A stretch of DNA of 64,000 nucleotides from Enterobacter cloacae complex sp. ECNIH7. Lineage in GTDB: Bacteria; Pseudomonadota; Gammaproteobacteria; Enterobacterales; Enterobacteriaceae. Positions 1 to 9,600 of the stretch are shown in pieces; position 1 is the stretch's first letter, and each line of letters starts with the position of its first letter. The DNA is taken from NCBI RefSeq assembly GCF_002208095.1, contig NZ_CP017990.1:1984001-2048000 (forward strand), read 5' to 3'. The position numbers were made by a program, and so were the translations under genes. The notes under the pieces were generated by a model. The model did not search any database. It was not told the origin of the DNA and worked only from the letters and a program-made list of their open reading frames with translations.

Positions 1-1
1 G

Positions 2-1012
<1,011 letters not shown>

Positions 1013-1046
1013 ACCCTCCCGGAAGGCGTAGCGTGGTGAGAAGACG

Positions 1047-1589
1047 ATGATCATCTATTTACACGGTTTTGACTCAAACAGTCCTGGTAATCATGAGAAG
1101 GTGCTGCAGCTGCAGTTTATCGATCCGGATGTACGGTTGATCAGCTACAGCACGCGCCATCCGAAGCATGATATGCAGCATCTGCTCAAAGAGGTGGACA
1201 AGATGTTGCAGCTCAACGTCGACGATCGCCCGTTGATTTGCGGCGTGGGGCTGGGCGGCTACTGGGCGGAGCGGATTGGCTTCCTGTGCGACATTCGCCA
1301 GGTGGTGTTCAATCCTAATCTGTTCCCGAACGAGAACATGGAAGGCAAAATTGACCGCCCGGAAGAGTATGTCGATATTGCGACCAAGTGCGTGAGCAAC
1401 TTCCGTGAGAAAAACCGCGACCGCTGCCTGGTGATCCTTTCGCGTAATGATGAAGCGCTCAACAGCCATCGTGCAGCAGAGCTCCTGCATCATTACTATG
1501 AGATCGTCTGGGACGAAGAACAGACCCACAAGTTCAAAAACATCTCTCCGCATCTGCAGCGTATCAAAGCGTTTAAAACGCTGGGTTAA
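1047..1589 (+). CDS. ycfP: YcfP, YqiA/YcfP-family alpha/beta fold protein
   Basis: 180-residue protein of the esterase-like YqiA/YcfP family, opening with the characteristic [14 protein letters not shown] stretch. The serine-hydrolase elbow is altered: the expected G-x-S-x-G reads [11 protein letters not shown], so the nucleophilic serine seems to be missing and enzymatic activity is doubtful. In E. coli YcfP is reported as a partner of other cell-envelope proteins, but its function is not settled. The ATG is 34 bp after nagZ, with which it is probably co-transcribed, and a hairpin with a T-run follows. Length and sequence match the E. coli protein from end to end. Confidence 0.93.
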   Translation: MIIYLHGFDSNSPGNHEKVLQLQFIDPDVRLISYSTRHPKHDMQHLLKEVDKMLQLNVDDRPLICGVGLGGYWAERIGFLCDIRQVVFNPNLFPNENMEGKIDRPEEYVDIATKCVSNFREKNRDRCLVILSRNDEALNSHRAAELLHHYYEIVWDEEQTHKFKNISPHLQRIKAFKTLG

Positions 1590-1610
1590 TCAATTACCCG
1601 CATGCATCAA

Positions 1611-1645
1611 AGCCCGGCCGTGAAAGCGTGCCGGGCTTTCTTTTT
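1611..1645 (+). terminator. Rho-independent terminator after ycfP
   Basis: Perfect 8-bp arms AGCCCGGC (1611-1618) and GCCGGGCT (1630-1637) around an 11-nt loop, followed by TTCTTTTT. It closes the nagZ-ycfP unit before the ndh promoter region. Confidence 0.85.
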
Positions 1646-1678
1646 GACCAGAATTGTCTACTTTTAAGCCATCAAAAC

Positions 1679-1692
1679 TTGATGCATATCAA
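1679..1692 (+). promoter_or_regulatory. FNR box upstream of ndh
   Basis: TTGAT-GCAT-ATCAA is an exact match to the FNR consensus TTGAT-N4-ATCAA. FNR represses ndh in anaerobic E. coli, so the same oxygen control is expected here. It lies 136 bp ahead of the ndh start; the AT-rich stretch between them (1735-1815) should carry the core promoter. Confidence 0.85.
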
Positions 1693-1827
1693 TTTTGGTA
1701 TGACCAATGCGCCTGACGTGGTATTCTCAATGCACCTGAATGGTTTCAGTGCTGTAACCTGTTGTTAATTAAGGGTTATTTTTATAACTTTTAATTAACA
1801 ATTGGTTAATAATTTGAGGGGGTCACG

Positions 1828-3132
1828 TTGACTACGCCATTGAAAAAGATAGTGATTGTAGGCGGTGGTGCTGGCGGGCTGGAGCTGGCTACACAGCTGG
1901 GCAAGAAGCTGGGTCGCGGTAAAAAAGCCAAAATTACGCTGGTCGATCGTAACCACAGCCACCTGTGGAAACCGCTGCTGCACGAAGTGGCGACCGGTTC
2001 TCTGGATGAGGGCGTGGACGCGCTCAGCTATCTGGCGCACGCGCGCAACCATCATTTCCAGTTCCAGCTGGGCTCGGTGGTGGACATCAACCGTGAAAGC
2101 AAAACCATCACCCTGGTAGAGCTGCGCGATGATAAAGGGGATCTGCTGGTTCCCGAGCGTAAACTGGCGTACGACACGCTGGTCATGGCGCTGGGCAGTA
2201 CCTCCAACGACTTCAACACGCCGGGGGTGAAAGAGCACTGTATCTTCCTCGATAACCCGCACCAGGCGCGTCGTTTCCATCAGGAAATGCTGAACCTGTT
2301 CCTGAAGTACACCAGCAATATGGGTGCGAACGGTAAGGTGAATATCGCTATTGTCGGCGGCGGCGCGACGGGCGTTGAGCTGTCAGCGGAGCTGCACAAT
2401 GCGGTGAAACAGCTGCACAGCTACGGTTATAAAGGGTTAACTAACGAAGCGCTGAACGTCACGCTGGTTGAAGCCGGTGAACGCATCCTGCCTGCGCTGC
2501 CTCCGCGTATTTCCGGTGCGGCGCACAATGAGCTCACCAAATTGGGCGTGCGGGTGCTGACGCAGACCATGGTGACCAGCGCCGACGAAGGCGGCCTGCA
2601 TACCAAAGACGGCGAGTATATCAAAGCGGATCTGATGGTCTGGGCGGCAGGTATCAAAGCGCCTGACTTTATGAAAGAGATCGGCGGTCTGGAAACCAAC
2701 CGCATTAACCAGCTGGTAACCGAGCCAACGCTGCAAACCACGCGTGACCCTGAAATCTTTGCCATCGGTGACTGTGCCTCCTGTGCGCGTCCTGAAGGTG
2801 GATTCGTGCCGCCGCGCGCGCAGGCCGCTCACCAGATGGCAAGCCTGGTGCTGCACAACATTCTGGCGCAGTACAAAGGCAAGCCAATGAAAGCCTATGT
2901 CTACAAAGACCACGGTTCACTGGTGTCGCTGTCAAACTTCTCTACCGTCGGCAGCCTGATGGGCAACCTGATGCGCGGCTCAATGATGGTAGAAGGGCGC
3001 ATTGCCCGCTTCGTGTATATCTCCCTGTACCGCATGCACCAGATTGCGCTGCACGGCTACTTCAAAACCGGGCTGATGATGCTGGTGGGCAGAATCAACC
3101 GAGTGATCCGTCCGCGTCTGAAGCTGCACTAA
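1828..3132 (+). CDS. ndh: NADH dehydrogenase II (NDH-2)
   Basis: Single-subunit, non-proton-pumping NADH:quinone oxidoreductase bound to the inner face of the cytoplasmic membrane. Two Rossmann folds are visible: [11 protein letters not shown] near residue 10 for FAD and [12 protein letters not shown] near residue 173 for NADH; the second FAD-binding motif AIGDCASC lies near residue 311. The C-terminal amphipathic membrane-anchoring region ends in RPRLKLH. The start is TTG in GGGGGTCACGTTGACTACG, with GAGGGGG as ribosome-binding site; 434 residues is the family length. It stands alone between two terminators with an FNR box upstream. Confidence 0.98.
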   Translation: MTTPLKKIVIVGGGAGGLELATQLGKKLGRGKKAKITLVDRNHSHLWKPLLHEVATGSLDEGVDALSYLAHARNHHFQFQLGSVVDINRESKTITLVELRDDKGDLLVPERKLAYDTLVMALGSTSNDFNTPGVKEHCIFLDNPHQARRFHQEMLNLFLKYTSNMGANGKVNIAIVGGGATGVELSAELHNAVKQLHSYGYKGLTNEALNVTLVEAGERILPALPPRISGAAHNELTKLGVRVLTQTMVTSADEGGLHTKDGEYIKADLMVWAAGIKAPDFMKEIGGLETNRINQLVTEPTLQTTRDPEIFAIGDCASCARPEGGFVPPRAQAAHQMASLVLHNILAQYKGKPMKAYVYKDHGSLVSLSNFSTVGSLMGNLMRGSMMVEGRIARFVYISLYRMHQIALHGYFKTGLMMLVGRINRVIRPRLKLH

Positions 3133-3138
3133 TCTTTC

Positions 3139-3169
3139 ACTCCCTCCGGGCCCTCCGGAGGGAGTTTTT
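3139..3169 (+). terminator. Rho-independent terminator after ndh
   Basis: Perfect 11-bp arms ACTCCCTCCGG (3139-3149) and CCGGAGGGAGT (3155-3165) followed by TTTTT, seven bases after the ndh stop. Confidence 0.9.
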
Positions 3170-3325
3170 AGCATTTCATGCTGTAGATCACAGTTTGACT
3201 GCTTAAGAGTTCTCCTAAATACAATATATCTCTTCTCAACGCTCCTTTTTTGATCCTTTATCTTATTGGCGAAGCCGTGCCTCCATTGCAAAATTGTTAC
3301 CAATAGCAACAAAGGAGGAAGTCCC

Positions 3326-3865
3326 GTGAATAAATCAATGTTGGCGGGTATAGGGATTGGCGTCGCGGCTGCGTTAGGTGTGGCTGCCGTTGCCAGTCTC
3401 AACGTATTAGATCGCGGCCCGCAGTATGCACAGGTGGTTTCTGCTACACCGATTAAAGAAACCGTGAAAACCCCTCGTCAGGAGTGCCGTAACGTTTCCG
3501 TGACGCACCGTCGTCCGGTGCAGGATGAAAACCGCATTGCCGGTTCTGTTCTGGGTGCAGTAGCGGGTGGCGTAATTGGTCACCAGTTTGGCGGCGGCCG
3601 GGGTAAAGACGTAGCGACCGTGGTCGGCGCGCTGGGTGGCGGCTATGCCGGTAACCAGGTGCAGGGCGCGATGCAGGATAATGATACCTACACCACGACT
3701 CAGCAACGCTGCAAAACCGTCTATGATAAGTCGGAAAAAATGCTGGGCTATGACGTGACGTACAAAATTGGCGATCAGCAGGGCAAAATCCGCATGGATA
3801 AAGACCCGGGCACGCAAATTCCACTGGATGGAAACGGCCAGCTGGTTCTGAATAACAAAGTGTAA
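3326..3865 (+). CDS. ycfJ: YcfJ, glycine-zipper 2TM outer-membrane-type protein
   Basis: 179 residues. An N-terminal hydrophobic segment (about residues 5-25) is followed by a Gly-zipper domain (AVAGGVIGHQFGGGRGKD, ALGGGYAGNQV, about residues 75-112) of the Rickettsia 17-kDa-antigen/YMGG type, then a C-terminal domain with two Cys in the QQRCKTV context and the N-terminal QECRNV. The exact role is unknown; the family is linked to envelope integrity and biofilm. I chose the GTG at 3326 because AAAGGAGG lies eight bases ahead and the product then begins MNKSMLAGIGIG like E. coli YcfJ; the longer reading from 3266 has no ribosome-binding site. It is monocistronic with its own terminator. Confidence 0.92.
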   Translation: MNKSMLAGIGIGVAAALGVAAVASLNVLDRGPQYAQVVSATPIKETVKTPRQECRNVSVTHRRPVQDENRIAGSVLGAVAGGVIGHQFGGGRGKDVATVVGALGGGYAGNQVQGAMQDNDTYTTTQQRCKTVYDKSEKMLGYDVTYKIGDQQGKIRMDKDPGTQIPLDGNGQLVLNNKV

Positions 3866-3885
3866 AAAAGATGTTCTCTGAATTT

Positions 3886-3922
3886 AGCTCCTCATGCGCT
3901 CAGGCTGAGGAGCTTTTTTTTT
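3886..3922 (+). terminator. Terminator between convergent ycfJ and comR
   Basis: Arms AGCTCCTCA (3886-3894) and TGAGGAGCT (3906-3914) followed by eight Ts. The T-run serves the plus strand, that is ycfJ. Confidence 0.88.
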
Positions 3923-3925
3923 GCT

Positions 3926-4561
3926 TTAGATTTTGAGTAGCTCAGGCCACAGCCGCAGCGTGGTTTCGCTAATATGCTGCAGTTTTTCCAGCGTGGCCCC
4001 TTCACGGGCGCTGATCGACATCCCCTGCAAAATACAGCTCAGGTATTGTGCCAGCAGCTGAGGGTTGCATTGCGCGGGGAGTTCACCGCGCTGCTGGCGC
4101 TGAGCCAGAAAGGCGCTGAGGGTCTCCTCCTGCATCGCATGCCGCGATTTCACCGTATTGGCAATCTCTTTGGAGGACGCCGCAAGGGTGGCAGAAGTGT
4201 TAATCATAAAGCAGCCCGCAGGCGTCTCTTTACTGGTAAAGCAGGTCGCGACGGCGGTGAAATAGTCGCGAAGCGCCTGTTCAACGCTTTTCTCTTCGCA
4301 GAACAGCTGGGCTTCGTGTTTCGCCGCAAAACGCGAAATGTATCTGTCCAGCACCGCCCTGAACAGTCCCTCTTTATTGGTAAATTCGGCATACAGCGTC
4401 GGCGCTTTGGCTCCGGTGGCTTCTACCAGATCGGAAAGCGAGGTTGCTTCATACCCATGTTGCCAGAAGAGAGTCATGGCCTTATCAAGCGCTGCATCCC
4501 TGTCAAACACTTTTGGTCGGCCACGGCTTTTCTTCGCACAACTCGTGACATCGGTTGTCAT
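3926..4561 (-). CDS. comR: TetR-family copper-responsive repressor ComR
   Basis: 211-residue TetR-type repressor. The N-terminal helix-turn-helix (about residues 18-65) includes RGRPKVFDRDAALDKAM and ATGAKAPTLYAEFTNKEGL, close to E. coli ComR (YcfQ), which represses the adjacent outer-membrane protein gene bhsA (comC) and is released by copper. It is divergent from bhsA across a 244-bp region. The comR -10 (TATAAT on the minus strand, 4597-4602) overlaps a motif repeated near bhsA, suggesting autoregulation. The C-terminal ligand domain has a Cys-containing loop (TCFTSKETPAGCF). The start ATG gives MTTDVTSCAKKSRGRP, an extra Cys/Lys-rich leader compared with E. coli. Confidence 0.9.
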   Translation of the reverse strand: MTTDVTSCAKKSRGRPKVFDRDAALDKAMTLFWQHGYEATSLSDLVEATGAKAPTLYAEFTNKEGLFRAVLDRYISRFAAKHEAQLFCEEKSVEQALRDYFTAVATCFTSKETPAGCFMINTSATLAASSKEIANTVKSRHAMQEETLSAFLAQRQQRGELPAQCNPQLLAQYLSCILQGMSISAREGATLEKLQHISETTLRLWPELLKI

Positions 4562-4590
4562 TTGCCGTTGGTCCTCTGTTGGTTTGGTGA

Positions 4591-4605
4591 ATGACCATTA
4601 TAAAA
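4591..4605. promoter_or_regulatory. Candidate ComR operator over the comR -10
   Basis: ATGACCATTATAAAA. It matches 12 of 15 positions of the segment at 4692-4706 near bhsA, and its core AATGACCATT is itself close to palindromic. The minus-strand -10 TATAAT of comR lies inside it, so a protein bound here would block comR transcription. Assignment to ComR is inference from position and repetition. Confidence 0.45.
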
Positions 4606-4691
4606 ATAAACGCAACCCACCACCAGTGCAGAATGCTTAAAAATAAATTAATCATATATGTATGAAAAATAACAATTTTAAAATTAAGTTA

Positions 4692-4706
4692 ATGGTCGTT
4701 ATAAAA
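4692..4706. promoter_or_regulatory. Candidate ComR operator upstream of the bhsA -35
   Basis: ATGGTCGTTATAAAA, the partner of the comR-proximal copy 101 bp away. GGTCGTTA (4694-4701) recurs inverted at 4770-4777 in the bhsA leader. It ends five bases before the bhsA -35 hexamer. Confidence 0.45.
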
Positions 4707-4711
4707 TTATG

Positions 4712-4741
4712 TTGACGCGTGACCTGGATCACGTTTATGAT
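4712..4741 (+). promoter_or_regulatory. bhsA promoter with CRP-like palindrome in the spacer
   Basis: The -35 TTGACG (4712-4717) and -10 TATGAT (4736-4741) are separated by 18 bp. Inside the spacer lies CGTGA-CCTGGA-TCACG (4718-4733), which keeps the GTGA-N6-TCAC core of a CRP site. If CRP binds here it should act as a repressor, since the site sits between the two promoter elements. Promoter call from sequence; CRP role is inference. Confidence 0.5.
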
Positions 4742-4750
4742 TTACCTATC

Positions 4751-4777
4751 GATCGTTAACTAAATGATTAACGACCT
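4751..4777. promoter_or_regulatory. Inverted repeat in bhsA leader, candidate main operator
   Basis: TCGTTAA (4753-4759) and TTAACGA (4768-4774) are perfect inverted arms 8 bp apart. They extend imperfectly to GATCGTTAA and TTAACGACC, sharing GGTCGTTA with the copy at 4694-4701. It lies just downstream of the predicted bhsA transcription start, a typical place for a TetR-family operator. Confidence 0.45.
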
Positions 4778-4805
4778 CCAAATTCATCTGCTAAAGGTAA
4801 ACATC

Positions 4806-5063
4806 ATGAAAAACGTAAAAACCCTCATCGCTGCTGCTGTTCTGAGTTCACTCTCTTTCGCAAGCTTTGCTGCTGTACAAGTGCAATCCACCCCTGCTGA
4901 CCAGCATAAAGTCGGGACAATCTCCGCGTCTGCCGGTACTAACCTGGGTTCACTGGAAGATCAGCTGGCACAAAAAGCGCAAGAGATGGGTGCTAAATCT
5001 TACCGCATCACCTCTGTGACCGGTCCTAACACCCTGCACGGCACTGCGGTCATCTACAAATAA
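4806..5063 (+). CDS. bhsA: BhsA (ComC/YcfR), outer-membrane stress protein of the YhcN family
   Basis: 85 residues. The Sec signal peptide (about residues 1-22, ending SFASFAA) is followed by a compact DUF1471/YhcN domain (VGTISASAGTNLGSLEDQL to LHGTAVIYK). In E. coli it is induced by copper, peroxide, acid and chlorine stress and lowers outer-membrane copper permeability and biofilm formation. The ATG at 4806 is used because the product then begins MKNVKTLIAAA like E. coli BhsA, and GGTAA precedes it. It is divergent from comR, its likely repressor, with promoter and repeated motifs between them. Confidence 0.95.
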   Translation: MKNVKTLIAAAVLSSLSFASFAAVQVQSTPADQHKVGTISASAGTNLGSLEDQLAQKAQEMGAKSYRITSVTGPNTLHGTAVIYK

Positions 5064-5099
5064 GCCGGGCATAAACCCTCATTTATGCCACTGCAATAA

Positions 5100-5130
5100 A
5101 AAACGCCCTGCTCAGCAGGGCGTTTTTTTA
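5100..5130. terminator. Bidirectional terminator between bhsA and ldtC
   Basis: AACGCCCTGCT and its complement AGCAGGGCGTT form a near-continuous stem with TTTTTTT on the plus side and AAAAAA on the left, so it can end both convergent genes. Confidence 0.88.
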
Positions 5131-5138
5131 TTTCTGAT

Positions 5139-6104
5139 TTACATCGACTGCTGGACGACGTCGTGATGCCGGGTGACATCGGTCGGCATGCCTGACCGGG
5201 CTTCCATCGCGCGCTCCATCACCACGCTGTTGGTATTCGCATTCGTTTTGAAGCTTACCATCGCGGCATTCAGGATAATGGGCAGCGTCTGCGGATCGTC
5301 GCCAATGTTTTTCGATAACGGCTGATGAATCTCAACCAGCCGCACGCCGCCGGGCTCCTCTGAAACCTTAATCGGCGTATTGATAATATTCACTTTGGTT
5401 CCAGGCGTAACGACGTTAAACAGCGTTTTGATATCGTCATCGCGCAGACGAATACAGCCGGAGCTGACGCGCATGCCGATGCCAAAGTCTGCATTCGTTC
5501 CGTGCAGCAGGTAGACGCCGCCGTATGCCGCGAGGCGTATCGCGTGATGCCCCATCGGGTTATCCGGACCAGCCGGCACCACGGCAGGAAGATCGATCCC
5601 CTGGGCCTTATAGCGGGCACGAATGTTGGCCGTCGGGGTCCAGGTTGGATTCGCGCGTTTATCCGAGACGGTGGTAACCATCGTCGGCGTCAGGGTGTCG
5701 CCGCCCAACTGACCAATACCGATAGGGTAGACGGTGACTTCATTTTTACCCGGCGGATAATAGTACAGACGCAGTTCGGCCAGGTTTATCACGATCCCCT
5801 CGCGCGGGGCGTCCGGCAGGATAGTCTGTAACGGGATGGTCAGTACGCTGCCCGCGCGCGGGACATACGGGTCGACGCCGGGGTTTGCCTGCAGCAGGGC
5901 CAGAAAACCGACGTTATATTTTTTGGCAATCGCTTCCAGTGAACCACCATTATTTTCAACCACATGAAAGCGGTTTTCGCCCACGACATTGCTGCCGGGA
6001 GGTGGAAGGGGCCAGGTGTTTGCCCGAGCGGGAAGCGCAACCGCGACGGTGGCTGCCAGCGCAAACAGGGTCATCCAGCGAGTAAAACGCGAAGAGGTCA
6101 TCAT
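5139..6104 (-). CDS. ldtC: L,D-transpeptidase LdtC (YcfS)
   Basis: Periplasmic enzyme that links Braun lipoprotein to meso-diaminopimelate of peptidoglycan. The order is signal peptide ending ALPARA (about residue 28), a LysM-like peptidoglycan-binding segment (FHVVENNGGSLEAIAKKYNV onward), then the YkuD catalytic domain with HGTNADFGIG and the active-site motif SSGCIRLRDDDI, whose Cys is the nucleophile. The start is placed at MMTSSRF (6104) to match E. coli; ATG at 6110 is also possible. A poorly conserved tail of about 70 residues follows the catalytic domain, as in the family. It is convergent with bhsA. Confidence 0.93.
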   Translation of the reverse strand: MMTSSRFTRWMTLFALAATVAVALPARANTWPLPPPGSNVVGENRFHVVENNGGSLEAIAKKYNVGFLALLQANPGVDPYVPRAGSVLTIPLQTILPDAPREGIVINLAELRLYYYPPGKNEVTVYPIGIGQLGGDTLTPTMVTTVSDKRANPTWTPTANIRARYKAQGIDLPAVVPAGPDNPMGHHAIRLAAYGGVYLLHGTNADFGIGMRVSSGCIRLRDDDIKTLFNVVTPGTKVNIINTPIKVSEEPGGVRLVEIHQPLSKNIGDDPQTLPIILNAAMVSFKTNANTNSVVMERAMEARSGMPTDVTRHHDVVQQSM

Positions 6105-6279
6105 TACCATAGTCCATACAAATGATAAGGTTATTGTTTTATAAAGCGTTAATGATAATTATGGCGAATGGGTGTGTCGGGAAGATCGGGTGAAGTGCAA
6201 AGAGTTTGTAAATTGTCCCCCGTAGCGCTGGGCTAACAGGGGAAGGGATCCCCATAAAATAATGCCTGCACGGACGACC

Positions 6280-6301
6280 CCCTCTCCCTTGAGGGAGAGG
6301 G
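6280..6301. repeat. Enterobacter-type palindromic intergenic repeat, copy 1
   Basis: CCCTCTCCCT-tg-AGGGAGAGGG. The same 9-bp arms occur at 55409-55429 and 62830-62850, always between genes. This copy is followed by GCTGGTGTGTGGGGG, a decayed form of the CCGGGGTGAGGG tail seen in the third copy. Confidence 0.75.
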
Positions 6302-6389
6302 CTGGTGTGTGGGGGAACATACGACTCTGGTGGTCATTCCGTTCACTTTATGTTCCTTAGTACTCTGTAACGACATGACCTGTGAACGT

Positions 6390-6590
6390 GCCAGGGTGGC
6401 TCAGTCGCCACCACCCTGGCGACCCGGGCTCCCGGCGGTAAATCGCCGCTACGCGGTACCTTCGGCTTATTCCTTCCGGCTTTTCGGGGACGGGCGGAGG
6501 TAACATCCCTGTAAAGCCCGCCCTCTCGGCGCATCCCTGCGCCTCGCCCCGGCCTGCAGGAAACGCCTCAGCGATTTACAGCCGGACCAG
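6390..6590. repeat. GC-rich structured intergenic element, possibly a dispersed repeat
   Basis: It begins with a 10-bp inverted repeat GCCAGGGTGG (6390-6399) / CCACCCTGGC (6411-6420), then GGCGGTAAATCGCC and further C/G-rich short palindromes. Read on the minus strand, 6343-6534 encodes a 63-residue Arg/Pro-rich peptide containing GDLPPGARVARVVATEP, which resembles small hypothetical proteins I recall from many enterobacterial genomes. I therefore suspect a multicopy non-coding element rather than a gene. Confidence 0.4.
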
Positions 6591-6685
6591 GGTGTCGCTG
6601 TAAGCTATTCATTTTCCGGAAGCAACTTTTATCGCTTCCGGTTAATAAACTACATGAAATTCCTCAGTTAAGAGGGGAATGGAGG

Positions 6686-9600
6686 TCAGGCGATCGCGTT
6701 CTCTTCCAGCTGGCGCATAAAGTTACGCACCCAGTCCATACGGGTTTTGCGCTCCGTCAGCTCCTGGGTAAATTTCAGACGGGTTGGACCATCCAGACGG
6801 AAATGCTGCGGCTGTTTTTGCAGCAGGCCGATCAGCCACATCGGGTTGACGTGATTCTTCTCGGCGAATTCAATCACGCCGCCTTTTTCATTGCCTTCGA
6901 GCTTGCGGATCCCCAGCTTTTGCGCCTGCTGGCGCAGCCTCGCGATATCCAGCAAATTTCTCGCCGGATCGGGCAGCAGGCCAAAGCGGTCAATCAGCTC
7001 CACCTTAATCTCTTCCAGCTCGTTCTCCTTCTTCGCGCTGGCGATGCGCTTGTAGAACGACAGTCGGGTATTCACGTCCGGAATAAAATCGTCCGGCAGC
7101 AGGGAAGGCATACGCAGCTCGACCTCGGTCTGCTGGCTGGTGAGATCTTCCAGCGACGGCTCGCGTCCGGCCTTCAGGGCATCAACCGCGTTTTCCAGCA
7201 GCTCCATATAGAGCGAGAAGCCGATGGTTTCCATGGAGCCGCTCTGGTCTTCACCCAGCAGCTCGCCGGCACCGCGGATCTCGAGATCGTGCGTGGCCAG
7301 CGCAAAGCCTGCGCCGAGGTCTTCCAGCGAGGCGATGGCTTCCAGACGCTTTTGCGCGTCGGTGGTCATCGCTTTCGGATGCGGCGTCAGTAGCCAGGCG
7401 TAGGCCTGATGGTGCGAACGCCCGACGCGGCCGCGCAGCTGGTGAAGCTGCGCCAGGCCAAAGTGATCCGCACGCTCAATGATGATGGTGTTTGCCGTCG
7501 GAATGTCGATCCCGGTTTCAATGATGGTGGTACACACCAGCACGTTAAAGCGCTGGTGGTGGAAGTCGTTCATTACCCGTTCCAGCTCGCGCTCGCGCAT
7601 CTGCCCGTGACCGATAGCAATACGCGCTTCCGGCACCAGCTCCGCCAGCCTGTCGGCGGCTTTCTGGATGTTTTCCACGTCGTTGTATAGGTAATAGACC
7701 TGACCCCCACGCAGCACCTCACGCAGAATAGCCTCCCGCACCACCAGATTATCGTACTCGCGGACAAAGGTTTTCACCGCCAGACGGCGCGCCGGCGGCG
7801 TAGCAATAATCGACAGATCGCGCATGCCGCTCATCGCCATGTTGAGTGTTCGCGGGATTGGCGTTGCGGTCAGGGTCAGGATATCGACGTCGGCGCGCAT
7901 CGCTTTGATGCGCTCTTTGTGACGTACCCCGAAGCGGTGCTCTTCGTCGACGATCAGCAGCCCCAGATCTTTCCACTTCACATCGCTTTGCAGCAGCTTG
8001 TGGGTGCCGATCAGAATATCGATTTTGCCTTCGCTTGCCTGTTCGAGAATCTGCGTCTGTTCTTTGGTACTGCGAAAACGCGAGAGCATCTCGATACGTA
8101 CCGGCCAGTTGGCGAAACGGTCGCGGAAGTTGTCGAAGTGCTGCTGAGCGAGCAGGGTGGTCGGCACCAGCACCGCCACCTGCTTGTTGTTTTCCACCGC
8201 AAGGAAGGCGGCGCGCATCGCCACTTCGGTTTTACCGAAGCCGACGTCGCCGCAGACTAAGCGGTCCATAGCCAGCGGCTGGCACATGTCGCTCAGCACG
8301 GCGTTGATGGCCTGGGCCTGATCCGGCGTGGTTTCAAACGGGAAGCTGTCGCAGAACAGCTGGTACTGTTCTTTATCATGCTTAAAGGCGAAGCCCTGTT
8401 TAGCCGCGCGCTGGGCGTAGATATCCAGCAGCTCGGCCGCCACGTCGCGCACTTTTTCCGCCGCCTTCTGGCGCGCGCGCGCCCAGGCGTCGCCGCCCAG
8501 CTTGTGCAGCGGCGCATTCTCTTCGGCGCCGCCCGCGTAGCGGCTGATCAGATGCAGGGAGGAGACCGGGACATACAGTTTGGCGTCGTTAGCATAGGTG
8601 AGCATCAGGTATTCACCTTTGATGCCGCCCGCTTCCAGCGTGGTCATCCCCTGATAGCGCCCAACGCCGTGTTCCAGGTGAACAATCGGCTGGCCCGGGT
8701 GTAGCTCGGCCAGGTTACGGATCAGCGTGTCCGGGTTGATGGTCCGACGGCTGTCCTGACGGCGGCGCGCGACGCGCTCGCCCAGCAGATCGCTTTCGCA
8801 AATCAGTGCCAGGTTGTTGAGCGTGTCGATGAACCCGTGCTCGGCGGCGCCAATCATCAGATAACGACCGTTTCCGGTCGCTTCGCTCAGGCGCAGGATG
8901 CGCTTCGGCGCCACCTTAATGCGTCCCAGCAGTTCACCTAACGCTTCACGGCGGCCTTCACTCTCAACGGAGAACACCACCGGGCCGGTGAAGGACTCCA
9001 GGAACTTGCGCAGATTATCCAGCGGGGATTTCTGCTGCGCCTGAACGGCCAGGTCCGGCAGCGTCCGGAAGGCGAGGTTGGTATTGGCGGCCTTGTCGGC
9101 AAGCGAATCGGTTTTCAGCTGCATGCGCGGCCAGCGCTTCAGCTCGGCGTTGAGCTCGTCGGTGCGCAGCCACAGCGCTTCCGGCGGCAGCAGTGGACGC
9201 ATTGGGTCAACGCCACGGTTTTCAAAGCGGGCGCGGGTTTCGCTCTCAAAGCGGCTGGCGCTGGCGTCGATATCCCCGGTGTTGACAATCAGCGTATTCG
9301 CCGGGAAGTAGCTGAACAGGGCAGGCAGCGGCTCGTTGAAGAACAGCGGCTGCCAGTATTCGATCCCGGCAGGAAGCGTGCCTTTACTGACCTGCTGATA
9401 AATATGTTCCGCGTCGCGCTTCACCTCGAACCTATCGCGCCACTGGCTGCGGAACAGTTCAATAGCGGTTTTGTCCGTGGGGAACTCATGCGCGGGCAGT
9501 AAATTGATGGACTCCACCTCTTCCAGCGTGCGCTGCGTGTCGGCGTCGAATACGCGCAGGCTGTCGATTTCATCATCAAAGAAATCCAGACGATACGGCT

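Larger units (their letters stand above)
6111..6685. other. Gene-poor interval ldtC-mfd
   Basis: About 575 bp. The first 60 bases are AT-rich and should carry the ldtC promoter. The rest contains two distinct elements (6280-6301 and 6390-6590) and an 8-bp-arm hairpin CCGGAAGC...GCTTCCGG near 6616-6641 without a T-run. Two overlapping ORFs, plus 6309-6503 and minus 6343-6534, run through it. Neither has a good ribosome-binding site and I do not call them genes. Confidence 0.6.

Noticed and set aside
6115-6170. Fur box in the ldtC leader (TGATAAGGTTATTG, AATGATAATTATGG)
   Set aside because: Only partial matches to the 19-bp consensus in an AT-rich promoter region; ldtC is not an iron gene.
6309-6534. 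Two overlapping ORFs (60-64 codons) between ldtC and mfd as genes
   Set aside because: No ribosome-binding sites, extreme Arg/Pro composition, and dense inverted repeats point to a non-coding element.
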